Source of the DNA: JAITMY01 sp031553765 | GTDB taxonomy: Bacteria > Bacteroidota > Bacteroidia > Bacteroidales > UBA932 | DNA: 64,000 nt | NCBI GenBank assembly: GCA_031553765.1 | Contig: JAVBKY010000003.1 | Span: 819,801 to 883,800, forward strand | Direction of reading: 5' to 3' | Shown: positions 51,295-59,968 of the stretch, piece by piece | How positions within the stretch are numbered: the stretch's first letter is position 1 | How the letters are laid out: each line of letters begins with the position of its first letter | The notes under the pieces: generated by a model | Told to the model about the DNA's origin: nothing | What the model saw: only the letters and a program-made list of their open reading frames with translations | Databases searched by the model: none | Position numbers and translations under genes: made by a program

Positions 51295-52792
51295 TTGTAG
51301 TTTTGTTTTTAGGAAATTTTCCACAAAATAAATACCATGTATCACATAAAACTACCATTATAAATGCCAGCGCCGGCACGTAGAATGGCACTGAGTAGCG
51401 CCATACGGTGTTGGGCGATGCTATGATATTGGCGCCAATGTATGCAAGAATGAAGCCTAATATGGCAATGAGCACAAAGAGTTTGTTGCGATTTTTAGAA
51501 AGCGTCTTTATGCTAAATACAAAAAGAAAAATGCAAATAGCCCCCACAGCCCAAAAAAGATAATGAGTGAGGTAACGTAACATGTTCATTGCAGGAAAAA
51601 TACCCTCTTTGTGTTCAAGTTGTGTAGGTGATATATGAAAGTATTCCTCCACAAATTTTTCGGACTTAAAAGTATTTTTCCAATCATCAATACCATAGTA
51701 GTTGAAGGTGCTTATGGTGCTTGGTATAATGTAGTGGGTAAAATACCTCCAAGGGTACATTTTGATTATTTGCTTAGCATATCGCTCGAATGTCACTCCC
51801 ACTTTAGCCCAGGCCAAAGAATACGGCATTTGCATTTCCTGCATTTGGAAAAACAGGTATTGTTTAGGAGGCAGCATTTTAGACCACATTTGATTAGTTG
51901 TAAGCATGTTTGCTTCTGTGTAAACGCTATCGGGAAATTGCATTAAAATTTGATGTAACTCCCGCTCTTTTCCACCTTTAATTTTACTTGCTTCCATCTC
52001 CCTAATCTCTGGCAGTATGGTAGAAACATTGTTCAGTAGCTGCCAGCCTCCAAAGGGTGAAATGGTATCTACTTTAAAAACCGCTTTATACTTTTCCTTA
52101 ATGTTGCTGTGCGTAATTGTAATCAGAATAATGGGAAGCAGTATCAGGGAGTACTCCCATAATTTATTTTTTTTACCACTATTTAAAAATGACAGTAGAA
52201 TAATACCCATTGATATTGGGACGTACGCCAATCCCACGTAGCGAGTGCTGTAAATGAATATTAACAGCGCAAGGTGCACTACCATCAGCCACCAATTTCT
52301 ACGCTTTACCAGCCACAAACCAGATGTAAGCCAAAGCATGGTAAGAGAGCAGAATAACCCATCGCTCATAAGATAGTTAGAGGAAAAAAGTAGCGAGGGG
52401 CTCAGTATTGCAAAGGCAATAAAGAGGTAAAAAGGTACTTTGTTTGAAATGTTAAGCAGATACTTTACCGAAAAGATAAAGCAAATGCAGGCAAAGGCAT
52501 TTAATATAAATGAAAAGACGTACAATGCGGTGAACGATGGAGAGACAAGATGTATCAGCTGGATGTAATGGCTGTACCCCATTGGTCTCCAAGCGTTTAT
52601 GGTGTTATTGACGGCCGCCACCAAGTATGCTCCGCTATCAGGGGTTTCAAAAGGGTAGGGGTAAAAAATACCAATGAGTATACCTATGATGAGGTATACT
52701 CCGGTAATTATACCCAACTCCCACCTTTGCTCTTTTTCTTTTAGAAAGGAGAGAAAGGAGGGAGTTTGTTGCTGTCCCTTTTGCTTTTTCAC
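51287..52792 (-). CDS. polytopic GT-C-like membrane glycosyltransferase
   Basis: 501 residues with about eleven hydrophobic spans and an early loop FYPYPFETPDSGAYLVAA that contains the acidic residues expected in the first external loop of GT-C enzymes. A long external segment in the middle (about 230-390) follows. Coupled to the DPM1-like synthase, so it probably transfers a sugar from polyprenyl phosphate to a cell-envelope glycan or protein. The acceptor is not known. Confidence 0.72.
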   Translation of the reverse strand: MKKQKGQQQTPSFLSFLKEKEQRWELGIITGVYLIIGILIGIFYPYPFETPDSGAYLVAAVNNTINAWRPMGYSHYIQLIHLVSPSFTALYVFSFILNAFACICFIFSVKYLLNISNKVPFYLFIAFAILSPSLLFSSNYLMSDGLFCSLTMLWLTSGLWLVKRRNWWLMVVHLALLIFIYSTRYVGLAYVPISMGIILLSFLNSGKKNKLWEYSLILLPIILITITHSNIKEKYKAVFKVDTISPFGGWQLLNNVSTILPEIREMEASKIKGGKERELHQILMQFPDSVYTEANMLTTNQMWSKMLPPKQYLFFQMQEMQMPYSLAWAKVGVTFERYAKQIIKMYPWRYFTHYIIPSTISTFNYYGIDDWKNTFKSEKFVEEYFHISPTQLEHKEGIFPAMNMLRYLTHYLFWAVGAICIFLFVFSIKTLSKNRNKLFVLIAILGFILAYIGANIIASPNTVWRYSVPFYVPALAFIMVVLCDTWYLFCGKFPKNKTTNG

Positions 52793-52801
52793 GCTCAGTT
52801 C

Positions 52802-54748
52802 TTAATCCTTGTAGTTACGTGTTGCCACCTTTACAAACTCGTAGTTGAGAGGCTCCTTGTTAAGGACAGGCTCCTTATCGCGACCTGCGTACTCCCAGGC
52901 CGAAACGTACATGTACTTTTCGTCGTCACGCTTTGCTTCGCCTTCTTCGGTTTGCATTTCCTCGCGTAGGTGTCCGCCGCATGATTCCTTGCGGTTAAGA
53001 GCATCCATAGCCATCAGCTCGCCCATTTCGAGGAAGTCGGCTACACGTAGCGCCTTTTCCAACTCCTGGTTGAATTCTTCCTTAGTGTTGGGTACAAACA
53101 CGTCGTGCCAAAACTCATCGCGGATTTTCTTTATTTCCTCGATAGCCTTCTTCAGTCCGGCCTCGTTACGCGCCATACCTACTTCGTCCCACATAATTCT
53201 TCCCAACTTCTTGTGGAAGTAGTCCACAGGCTGAGAGCCCTTAATGTTGAGCAGGAAGTCAATTTTCTCCTTCACCTTCTTTTCCGCGGCCTCAAATTCA
53301 GGGGCGTTGGTGTCCACCTTCTTCTCCTGAATCTTGCTTGCCAAGTAGTCACCAATGGTGTAGGGCAGTACAAAGTAGCCGTCGGCCAAACCTTGCATGA
53401 GCGCCGAAGCACCGAGGCGGTTACCACCGTGGTCGCTGAAGTTAGCCTCGCCAATAGCGTACAAACCTGGAACGGTGGTCATAAGGTTGTAGTCAACCCA
53501 GAGACCGCCCATGGTGTAGTGAATGGCGGGGTATATCATCATGGGCTCCTCATAAGGATTTACGTCCACGATTTTTTCGTACATCTGGAATAGGTTACCG
53601 TAGCGCTCCTCAATTACCTTTTGTCCCAGACGCTTGATGGCGGTTGAGAAGTCGAGGAATACAGCTAGGCCTGTTTCGTTTACGCCAAAGCCTGCGTCGC
53701 AACGCTCCTTGGCGGCGCGTGAAGCCACGTCGCGGGGAACGAGGTTACCGAAGGCCGGGTAGCGACGCTCCAAGTAGTAGTCGCGATCCTCTTCAGGAAT
53801 TTGCGAAGCTTTGATTTGTTTTTTGCGAAGTTTCTCTACGTCTTCCTTCTTTTTGGGAACCCAAATGCGACCGTCGTTACGTAGCGATTCGCTCATCAGC
53901 GTAAGCTTCGATTGCTGTTCACCGTGTACGGGAATGCAGGTGGGGTGAATTTGTGCAAAGCAGGGGTTACCAAACATAGCGCCACGCTTGTAGGCTTGCC
54001 ATGCGGCGCTGCCGTTGCTGTTCATAGCGTTGGTTGACAGGAAGAATACGTTACCGTAACCACCGCTGGCAATTACTACGGCGTGTGCGCCGTGGCGCTC
54101 AATTTCGCCGGTAACAAGGTTTCGAGCAATAATACCCTTAGCCTCACCGTTGATTACAACTACGTCCAGCATTTCGTGGCGGGTGTACGATTTAACGCTA
54201 CCCTTAGCCACTTGACGGTTAAGCGCTGCGTAAGCACCCAACAGTAGCTGCTGTCCGGTTTGACCGCGAGCGTAAAAGGTGCGGCTTACTTGCGCGCCAC
54301 CAAAAGAGCGGTTGTCCAACAACCCACCGTAGTCGCGTGCAAAAGGAACACCTTGTGCTACGCACTGGTCAATAATGAGGTTGCTCACCTCGGCCAGACG
54401 GTATACGTTTGATTCACGGGCGCGGTAGTCGCCACCCTTGATAGTATCGTAGAACAGACGATAGATTGAGTCGTTATCGTTTTGGTAGTTCTTAGCAGCG
54501 TTAATACCACCTTGCGCGGCAATAGAGTGCGCACGGCGGGGTGAGTCGCTAATGCAGAATACCTTTACGTTGTATCCTAATTCGCCCAAAGCGGCAGCTG
54601 CTGATGCGCCGCCCAAGCCGGTACCAATAACAATTACATCAAGCTTGCGCTTGTTGGCGGGGCTAACTACGCGAATGTTTGCCTTGTGGCGAGTCCACTT
54701 CTCTGCGAGTGGTCCTTCGGGTGCTTTCGAAATCAATTTTTCAGCCAT
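52802..54748 (-). CDS. sdhA: succinate dehydrogenase/fumarate reductase flavoprotein subunit
   Basis: 648 residues. FAD-binding VIVIGTGLGGASAAAALGELG, the covalent-FAD region RAHSIAAQGGINAAKN, the substrate loop HPTCIPVHG, and YAIGEANFSDHGGNRLGASALMQG. Length and the N-terminal extension fit the b558-type enzyme of Bacteroidota, used as fumarate reductase in anaerobes. The glycosyltransferase pair starts ten bases downstream. Confidence 0.95.
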   Translation of the reverse strand: MAEKLISKAPEGPLAEKWTRHKANIRVVSPANKRKLDVIVIGTGLGGASAAAALGELGYNVKVFCISDSPRRAHSIAAQGGINAAKNYQNDNDSIYRLFYDTIKGGDYRARESNVYRLAEVSNLIIDQCVAQGVPFARDYGGLLDNRSFGGAQVSRTFYARGQTGQQLLLGAYAALNRQVAKGSVKSYTRHEMLDVVVINGEAKGIIARNLVTGEIERHGAHAVVIASGGYGNVFFLSTNAMNSNGSAAWQAYKRGAMFGNPCFAQIHPTCIPVHGEQQSKLTLMSESLRNDGRIWVPKKKEDVEKLRKKQIKASQIPEEDRDYYLERRYPAFGNLVPRDVASRAAKERCDAGFGVNETGLAVFLDFSTAIKRLGQKVIEERYGNLFQMYEKIVDVNPYEEPMMIYPAIHYTMGGLWVDYNLMTTVPGLYAIGEANFSDHGGNRLGASALMQGLADGYFVLPYTIGDYLASKIQEKKVDTNAPEFEAAEKKVKEKIDFLLNIKGSQPVDYFHKKLGRIMWDEVGMARNEAGLKKAIEEIKKIRDEFWHDVFVPNTKEEFNQELEKALRVADFLEMGELMAMDALNRKESCGGHLREEMQTEEGEAKRDDEKYMYVSAWEYAGRDKEPVLNKEPLNYEFVKVATRNYKD

Positions 54749-54872
54749 ATCTTTTTGTCTTTATAAAAAAACGAACGTACATGTTTTTTTTGAAGTTTAA
54801 GAAGTCTAAGGAGTTTAGGAATTGTTACGCTCAGCGTCTTCTTAGCTTTCTTAAAATTCCTAATCTTCTTTT

Positions 54873-55532
54873 TTAGTTGGCGAAGCCAAGAACAAACCAC
54901 AACACAATGAAGGTGAAGCCCACTGCTACTAATGTTGCGTAAATACGTGCAATAACTTGCAGACGTGGAATCCACTTTTGATTGTTGGTACCAATGGTTT
55001 GCAGCGCGCTCCAAAAACCGTGGCACAGGTGGAACCACAAAGCCCAAAACCATACAATATATACCACAGCCCAAACGGGATTTTCGAGCGTGGTTTTTAC
55101 CAGCAACCAGGGATTTTCAGTGCCTTGCGCACCAATAAAGTGGGGCAGCTGCATTTTTGCCCAGAAGTGGCTGAGGTGAATAGCCAAAAGACCCAACACG
55201 ATAATACCTAAAACAAACATATTGCGAGAAGCCCAGCTTGAAGCCTTAGCATTGTTGCCTACTGCGTACTTTACGGGACGAGCCCCCATATTGTGCAGCG
55301 TAAGAATGGTAGCGTAAATAATGTGGATAAAAACGCCCAACGCTAACACCGGTACCATAATCTGAATCAGGATGTTGGTGTCCATAAAGTGGCAGGCAAC
55401 GTTGTATGCCTCTTCTGATACCACAGCGGCGATGTTAATACCCAAATGCACGAGCAGAAATACCATAAGGAACAACCCGCTGATGCTCATCACAAGTTTT
55501 TTGCCAATAGAGGACGAAAAAATGTTTGCCAT
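54873..55532 (-). CDS. sdhC: succinate dehydrogenase/fumarate reductase cytochrome b558 subunit
   Basis: 219 residues from ATG 55532. Five hydrophobic spans with conserved His (FLLVHLGINIAA, HIIYATILTLHN, LLAIHLSHFW, LWFHLCHGFWSALQTIG) for two haems and the menaquinone site. It anchors SdhAB to the membrane. First gene of the operon; a canonical promoter lies 56 bases upstream. Confidence 0.93.
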   Translation of the reverse strand: MANIFSSSIGKKLVMSISGLFLMVFLLVHLGINIAAVVSEEAYNVACHFMDTNILIQIMVPVLALGVFIHIIYATILTLHNMGARPVKYAVGNNAKASSWASRNMFVLGIIVLGLLAIHLSHFWAKMQLPHFIGAQGTENPWLLVKTTLENPVWAVVYIVWFWALWFHLCHGFWSALQTIGTNNQKWIPRLQVIARIYATLVAVGFTFIVLWFVLGFAN

Positions 55533-55587
55533 AAAAATGTAAAATTTGTTGATTATGCTTTTTTGTCGATTTTCAAATTTTAAGCCA

Positions 55588-55618
55588 CAAAGGTACAATT
55601 TTTGAATGAGTATTCAAA
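55588..55618 (-). promoter_or_regulatory. sdhCAB promoter
   Basis: On the minus strand TTTG (55618-55615), exactly 19 bases, then TACCTTTG (55595-55588), a full consensus match. Confidence 0.85.
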
Positions 55619-55719
55619 GATAAATTACGGGTTGATTGAGATTTAACACTATTGTATAACACATTTACTTTTAAAGGTATGCGGTGCGTGTTGCACTTTC
55701 ATCTACTACTTTTTAAAGT

Positions 55720-55755
55720 AAACGCTCCGCGAATTTATTTTATCGCGAAGCGTTT
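55720..55755. repeat. palindromic repeat downstream of mqnC
   Basis: A 13-base inverted repeat with one mismatch (AAACGCTCCGCGA mirrored), related to the repeat at 42921-42974. Confidence 0.7.
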
Positions 55756-55779
55756 ATCGTTTTATCGTGCGTAGCACAT

Positions 55780-56886
55780 TTATTCTTTGTATTTTATTCC
55801 CTCATACTTCTGATTTCTCAGCCAAGGTTCATAACCTGCCTCACGAATAGCTGCCTGTATTCCTTTTGCGTCGAAAGAGTAGCTGGCACCTGCTGATGAA
55901 ACTACATTTTCTTCAATCATAATAGAACCAAAATCGTTGGCGCCTGCCCACAGGCATAGCTGCGCTGTGTTTTTTCCTACGGTGAGCCATGAGGCTTGTA
56001 TATTGGGAACGTTGTACAGCACTATGCGTGCTATTGCCACAGTGCGAATGTACTCTTCTACATTTATTTTTTTTACATTTTGAAAAACAGAACTTTGCGC
56101 TACATTATCCAGCTGCACAGGCCAGCAAATAAATGAAAGAAACCCGTATGTGTCTTTAGGTTTTTCGCTTTGCAGGTTGCGAATAAGCATGAGGTGTTGT
56201 ATGCGTTCAGCGGGCGTTTCAATGTGACCGAACATCATGGTGGCGGATGTTGCCAATCCCATACGATGTGCTTCGCGCATTACGTTCAACCATGCTTGGG
56301 TGTTGGGCTTTCCGGGGGAAAGTGTTTTGCGCACGCGGTCAACTAAAATCTCAGCGCCTGCACCGGGGAGGCTATCTAACCCTGCGGCAACGAGCCTCTC
56401 CAGCGTTTCTCTGTATGATAAATTTTCTAACCGTGCAATGTGCGCTATTTCGGGGGGACCTAAGGCGTGTAGCTTCAGCGTAGGATACTTTTGCTTTAGT
56501 TGCCTAAAAAGTGTTTCGTAAAAATCCAGCCCGTATCGGGGGTGCAACCCGCCTTGCAACAGCAGCTGGTCGCCACCTTTTGCAAAAAGTTCCTCGATTT
56601 TTTGTGAGTACTCCTCAATGGAGGTAGTATACGCACTTCCGCTTTGCAAGCCGCAATGGAAGGTGCAAAACTTGCAGCCTGAAATGCACACGTTGGTAAT
56701 ATTGACGTTGCGGTCAATCTGCCAGCTGACGCCCTTGCCGGGTACGTGAATTTGCCGCAGCTGATTGGCTACATTCATCAGCTCAGCCAGCGGCGCCTGC
56801 TCGTATAGGTGCAGCGCTTCCTCATTCGTTAAGGGTTGTAGTTCGAGTGCCTTCTTATAAAGGGAGTTTAATTTACCATTTACCAT
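55780..56886 (-). CDS. mqnC: cyclic dehypoxanthinyl futalosine synthase
   Basis: 368 residues. The radical SAM cluster is C67, C71, C74 in CISGCKFCTFHC. It continues with EELFAKGGDQLLLQGGLHPRYGLDFYE, LPGAGAEILVDRVR and MMFGHIETPAERI, diagnostic of MqnC. It acts in the futalosine route to menaquinone, the quinone used by the neighbouring SdhCAB. The start codon lies inside a run of TTACCAT units (56873-56900); only ATG 56886 leads into frame. Confidence 0.94.
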   Translation of the reverse strand: MVNGKLNSLYKKALELQPLTNEEALHLYEQAPLAELMNVANQLRQIHVPGKGVSWQIDRNVNITNVCISGCKFCTFHCGLQSGSAYTTSIEEYSQKIEELFAKGGDQLLLQGGLHPRYGLDFYETLFRQLKQKYPTLKLHALGPPEIAHIARLENLSYRETLERLVAAGLDSLPGAGAEILVDRVRKTLSPGKPNTQAWLNVMREAHRMGLATSATMMFGHIETPAERIQHLMLIRNLQSEKPKDTYGFLSFICWPVQLDNVAQSSVFQNVKKINVEEYIRTVAIARIVLYNVPNIQASWLTVGKNTAQLCLWAGANDFGSIMIEENVVSSAGASYSFDAKGIQAAIREAGYEPWLRNQKYEGIKYKE

Positions 56887-56900
56887 TTACCATTTACCAT
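56873..56900. repeat. 7-base tandem repeat at the mqnC start
   Basis: Four copies of TTACCAT (ATGGTAA on the coding strand). Each unit offers an ATG, but only the one at 56886 reads into mqnC; those at 56879, 56893 and 56900 stop within seven codons. Confidence 0.85.
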
Positions 56901-56901
56901 T

Positions 56902-57309
56902 TTAAAGTCCTATACCACGCCTTTTCATCTGCACCTTCCTACCCATATCAAAAGTTTTTATGCCTTTTGTTTTTAGCAGTGACTCTAAGTTCTGCACCGG
57001 TATTTGCACTGTCCAGGTACTGTCAATTTGTGTACCTACGCTTACGCCAAACTTTGCAATGTCGGCAGGTGTGGCTTGTGTGCCTACCTGCAAAAATCCG
57101 CCTATGTAGTATGTCCCGTTATCTTCACGTAAGCCGTATTCCTCCACCAGTGCGACTGATGGCGTAAAACTTTTTCCACAGCAACCCTCGGCTTTTAAAT
57201 CGCGCAGCAAATTGTCGGTAAGCAAGGGTTGCGACTGCATGGCTGCCTGTGGTGCGCAGGAGCAAAGAAATAAAAAGGAGAGGAGGGAAAAGAGATTTTT
57301 ATTAAGCAT
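56902..57309 (-). CDS. small lipoprotein, peptidase-prodomain-like
   Basis: 135 residues from ATG 57309. Lipobox FLFLCSC near residue 18. The remainder, ending FGVSVGTQIDSTWTVQIPVQNLESLLKTKGIKTFDMGRKV, has the pattern seen at the N-terminus of Bacteroidota subtilisin-like proteins (sets of short strands plus LESLL..KGI). It might be a free inhibitor or prodomain; that is a resemblance only. Upstream of mqnC on the same strand, two bases from the repeat. Confidence 0.65.
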   Translation of the reverse strand: MLNKNLFSLLSFLFLCSCAPQAAMQSQPLLTDNLLRDLKAEGCCGKSFTPSVALVEEYGLREDNGTYYIGGFLQVGTQATPADIAKFGVSVGTQIDSTWTVQIPVQNLESLLKTKGIKTFDMGRKVQMKRRGIGL

Positions 57310-57420
57310 AATGATGTGCAATATAGCTTTACAAAGTTAGCATAAAAACAGCAAAGCGAGACCACCCTTAAATGATCTCGCCTTGCGTAATGTCACCCAA
57401 GCATTCCTACATTTGCTGTG

Positions 57421-57597
57421 CTACAGCCAAAAGTCGCTTGGCATTTCGTTTTCTTCCCACTGCTTCTTTTTTGCATCGCTCGGCTTTTCCAGCAACTCGG
57501 CCGGAATAGGCTCATCCGTGTACACGCGCCTGCCGTTTCGATGGTTGGAGGCTTGGTCCTTGCCATGCCTGTCAACATTTGACTTTTGATTTTTCAT
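57421..57597 (-). CDS. 58-residue charged protein
   Basis: From ATG 57597: MKNQKSNVDRHGKDQ..., then YTDEPIPAELLEKPSDAKKKQWEENEMPSDFWL. Hydrophilic, ending in aromatic residues, no signal peptide. Composition looks coding, but no family is recognised. Confidence 0.5.
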   Translation of the reverse strand: MKNQKSNVDRHGKDQASNHRNGRRVYTDEPIPAELLEKPSDAKKKQWEENEMPSDFWL

Positions 57598-57855
57598 GGC
57601 GTTCAACTTTAAAGGTTCCGGTATAAACAGGAGCGGGGCTTTAACCCGATTACAAGGTAACAATTTTTTGATATAGTTGTACTCTATAAGTAGGGTATTA
57701 TTGTAAAAATGCTTTAGCTAAAGCCCAAATATTGCTGATTTTGAGGGGTTATAAAGGGCGTTTGCGTACACGCCAAGGGGTTGATAATTAGCTGTGATTA
57801 GCTGCAAAAGTGGCTAATAGTACTTTTTTAGAGTACCGTTTTTTGCATAAAGTGC

Positions 57856-57863
57856 TATCTTTG
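57856..57863 (+). promoter_or_regulatory. -7 box of the GGGtGRT operon
   Basis: TATCTTTG, full consensus, 45 bases before ATG 57909. No clear -33 box. Confidence 0.6.
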
Positions 57864-57908
57864 CACGGATTTTTGAAAAATAGAGAAAAACTCAAACACA
57901 AAAACGCT

Positions 57909-58601
57909 ATGATTTATTCACACGAAGTAGAGCATCAGTGCGTGGTTAAGCAAGGCCAAATGCACGGTGCAGCACCCATACCCGAGGAAGGAAAGTGGGT
58001 GAAATCGAAGGAAGTAAAGGACATTTCAGGCCTTACACACGGTGTAGGTTGGTGTGCTCCGCAACAGGGTGCTTGTAAGCTTACGCTTAATGTTAAGGAC
58101 GGTATCATTGAGGAGGCTTTGGTGGAAACCATTGGCTGCTCTGGCATGACGCACTCGGCTGCTATTGCTTCTGAAATTCTTCCCGGTAAAACCGTTCTTG
58201 AGGCTCTCAATACCGACTTGGTTTGCGATGCTATTAATACCGCTATGCGCGAGCTGTTTCTGCAAATTGTTTACGGTCGTACGCAATCTGCATTCAGCGA
58301 AGGTGGCTTGCCTATTGGCGCAGGTTTGGAGGATTTGGGTAAGGGCTTGCGTTCGCAGGTTGGTACCATGTTTTCAACCAAGGCTAAGGGTGTGCGCTAC
58401 CTCGAAATGGCCGAAGGTTACATTAACCGCATGGCGCTTGATGCCGAAGGTGAAGTAATAGGCTACGAGTTTATTCACATGGGCAAAATGATGGATGCCA
58501 TAAAGAAGGGTACTGATGCAAACGAGGCGCTGAAGAAGTCGACCTCTACCTACGGTCGCTTTGCCGAGGCTGCTAAGTACATCGACCCACGTCACGACTA
58601 A
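57909..58601 (+). CDS. iron-sulfur scaffold-like protein partnered with GGGtGRT protein
   Basis: 230 residues from ATG 57909, after the promoter. The core has GWCAPQQGACKLTLNVKDGIIEEALVETIGCSGMTHSAAIASEILPGKTVLEAL, the NifU/IscU-N-like pattern with cysteines at C..GAC and GCSG. It always appears (as far as I recall) beside GGGtGRT genes in anaerobes. A metal-cluster scaffold role is inferred. Confidence 0.82.
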   Translation: MIYSHEVEHQCVVKQGQMHGAAPIPEEGKWVKSKEVKDISGLTHGVGWCAPQQGACKLTLNVKDGIIEEALVETIGCSGMTHSAAIASEILPGKTVLEALNTDLVCDAINTAMRELFLQIVYGRTQSAFSEGGLPIGAGLEDLGKGLRSQVGTMFSTKAKGVRYLEMAEGYINRMALDAEGEVIGYEFIHMGKMMDAIKKGTDANEALKKSTSTYGRFAEAAKYIDPRHD

Positions 58602-58705
58602 AAAGACATGCGATGCTCGACGTGAGACATGCGAGGAAATGCATTGTCGCAAGTCGCATATCGCAAGTCAAATCTATCAATGGAAAATCATAAATTAAAA
58701 ATATT

Positions 58706-59704
58706 ATGGCATTATTCGAAAGTTACGATAGGCGTATTAAGCAGGTTACAGCTACGCTTAACAAGTACGGAATAAAAGACCTCGATGAGGCAAAGAAAAT
58801 TTGCATGGATAAGGGCATTGATGCCTACCAAATCTGCAAGGATATTCAAACCATTGCCTTCGAAAACGCAGCATGGGCTTACGTAGTAGGTTGTGCTATT
58901 GCGATTAAGAAGGGTTGCACAAAGGCTGCAGAGGCTGCAGAGGCTATCGGCGAAGGTTTGCAGGCATTCTGTATTCCGGGCTCTGTGGCTGAAGACCGCA
59001 AGGTGGGTATTGGTCATGGTAACTTGGCTGCCATGCTGCTACGCGAGGAAACCAAGTGCTTTGCTTTCTTGGCAGGTCATGAGAGTTTCGCTGCGGCTGA
59101 AGGCGCTATTGGTATTGCAAAATCGGCCAACAAGGTGCGCAAGGAGCCCCTTCGCGTTATCCTTAATGGCTTGGGCAAGGATGCTGCTATGGTTATTTCA
59201 CGTATCAACGGCTTTACCTACGTGCAAACCCAGTTTGACTACGCTACCGGTGCCCTGAACGTGGTAAAGGAAAAGGCCTACTCAAAGGGTGAGCGCGCCA
59301 GCGTTAAGTGCTACGGCTGCGACGACGTTCGCGAAGGCGTTGCTGTTATGCGCTCGGAGGGTGTTGACGTTTCCATCACAGGTAACTCGACCAATCCTAC
59401 TCGCTTCCAACACCCCGTTGCAGGTACCTACAAGAAGGAGTGCATGGAGCAAGGCAAGAAGTACTTTTCGGTAGCTTCAGGTGGCGGTACAGGTCGTACG
59501 CTGCACCCCGACAACATGGCTGCAGGTCCCGCTTCGTACGGTATGACCGACACTATGGGTCGTATGCACGGTGACGCTCAATTTGCGGGTTCATCATCAG
59601 TTCCTGCTCACGTGGAAATGATGGGCTTCCTTGGCATGGGTAATAACCCCATGGTAGGTGCAACCGTAGCTGTGGCTGTGGCTGTAGAAGAGTCGATGAA
59701 GTAA
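58706..59704 (+). CDS. GGGtGRT protein
   Basis: 332 residues. The family-defining SVASGGGTGRTLHPDNMAAG motif is followed by SYGMTDTMGRMHGDAQFAGSSS and a C-terminal GMGNNPMVGATVAVAVAVEE. Conserved Cys occur in VKCYGCDD and FCIPGS. Biochemical function unknown; pairing with the scaffold-like gene suggests an Fe-S or other metal-dependent enzyme of anaerobes. A repeat-like spacer of about 100 bases separates the two genes. Confidence 0.92.
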   Translation: MALFESYDRRIKQVTATLNKYGIKDLDEAKKICMDKGIDAYQICKDIQTIAFENAAWAYVVGCAIAIKKGCTKAAEAAEAIGEGLQAFCIPGSVAEDRKVGIGHGNLAAMLLREETKCFAFLAGHESFAAAEGAIGIAKSANKVRKEPLRVILNGLGKDAAMVISRINGFTYVQTQFDYATGALNVVKEKAYSKGERASVKCYGCDDVREGVAVMRSEGVDVSITGNSTNPTRFQHPVAGTYKKECMEQGKKYFSVASGGGTGRTLHPDNMAAGPASYGMTDTMGRMHGDAQFAGSSSVPAHVEMMGFLGMGNNPMVGATVAVAVAVEESMK

Positions 59705-59716
59705 AAATACACAATA

Positions 59717-59797
59717 CTCTTACAGGGTCTTAAAACCCTGTAAGAGCCAAAAAGAGGCAGGCAGGAAAAGGTATCTTTCCCTGCCTGCCTCTTTTCT
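59717..59797. terminator. two successive terminator hairpins
   Basis: A perfect 12 bp hairpin (59717-59728/59735-59746) is followed by a near-perfect hairpin of about 18 bp (from 59750, AGAGGCAGGCAGG and its mirror) ending in CTTTTC. The rest of the gap to 59968 holds the promoter of the next gene. Confidence 0.8.
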
Positions 59798-59932
59798 GTA
59801 ATATTTATTATGATACTTATTGTAAAAAGTACAATAATGAATTATCAAATTAAAGTGCTTATATACATTTGATTGTGGTTTTCGTCAAGGTTAAAAAGCA
59901 TCTAATGGAGTATATATCGGTACATTTTAACC

Positions 59933-59940
59933 TATATTTG
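59933..59940 (+). promoter_or_regulatory. -7 box of the pectin gene cluster
   Basis: TATATTTG, full consensus, 28 bases before ATG 59969. Confidence 0.6.
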
Positions 59941-59968
59941 TGCTGCTTGTTTAAAAAAATTAAGAAAT

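Noticed and set aside
56873..56900. Phase-variable on/off switch of mqnC
   Set aside because: The usable ATG is within the last two units, so adding or removing units does not change the reading frame.
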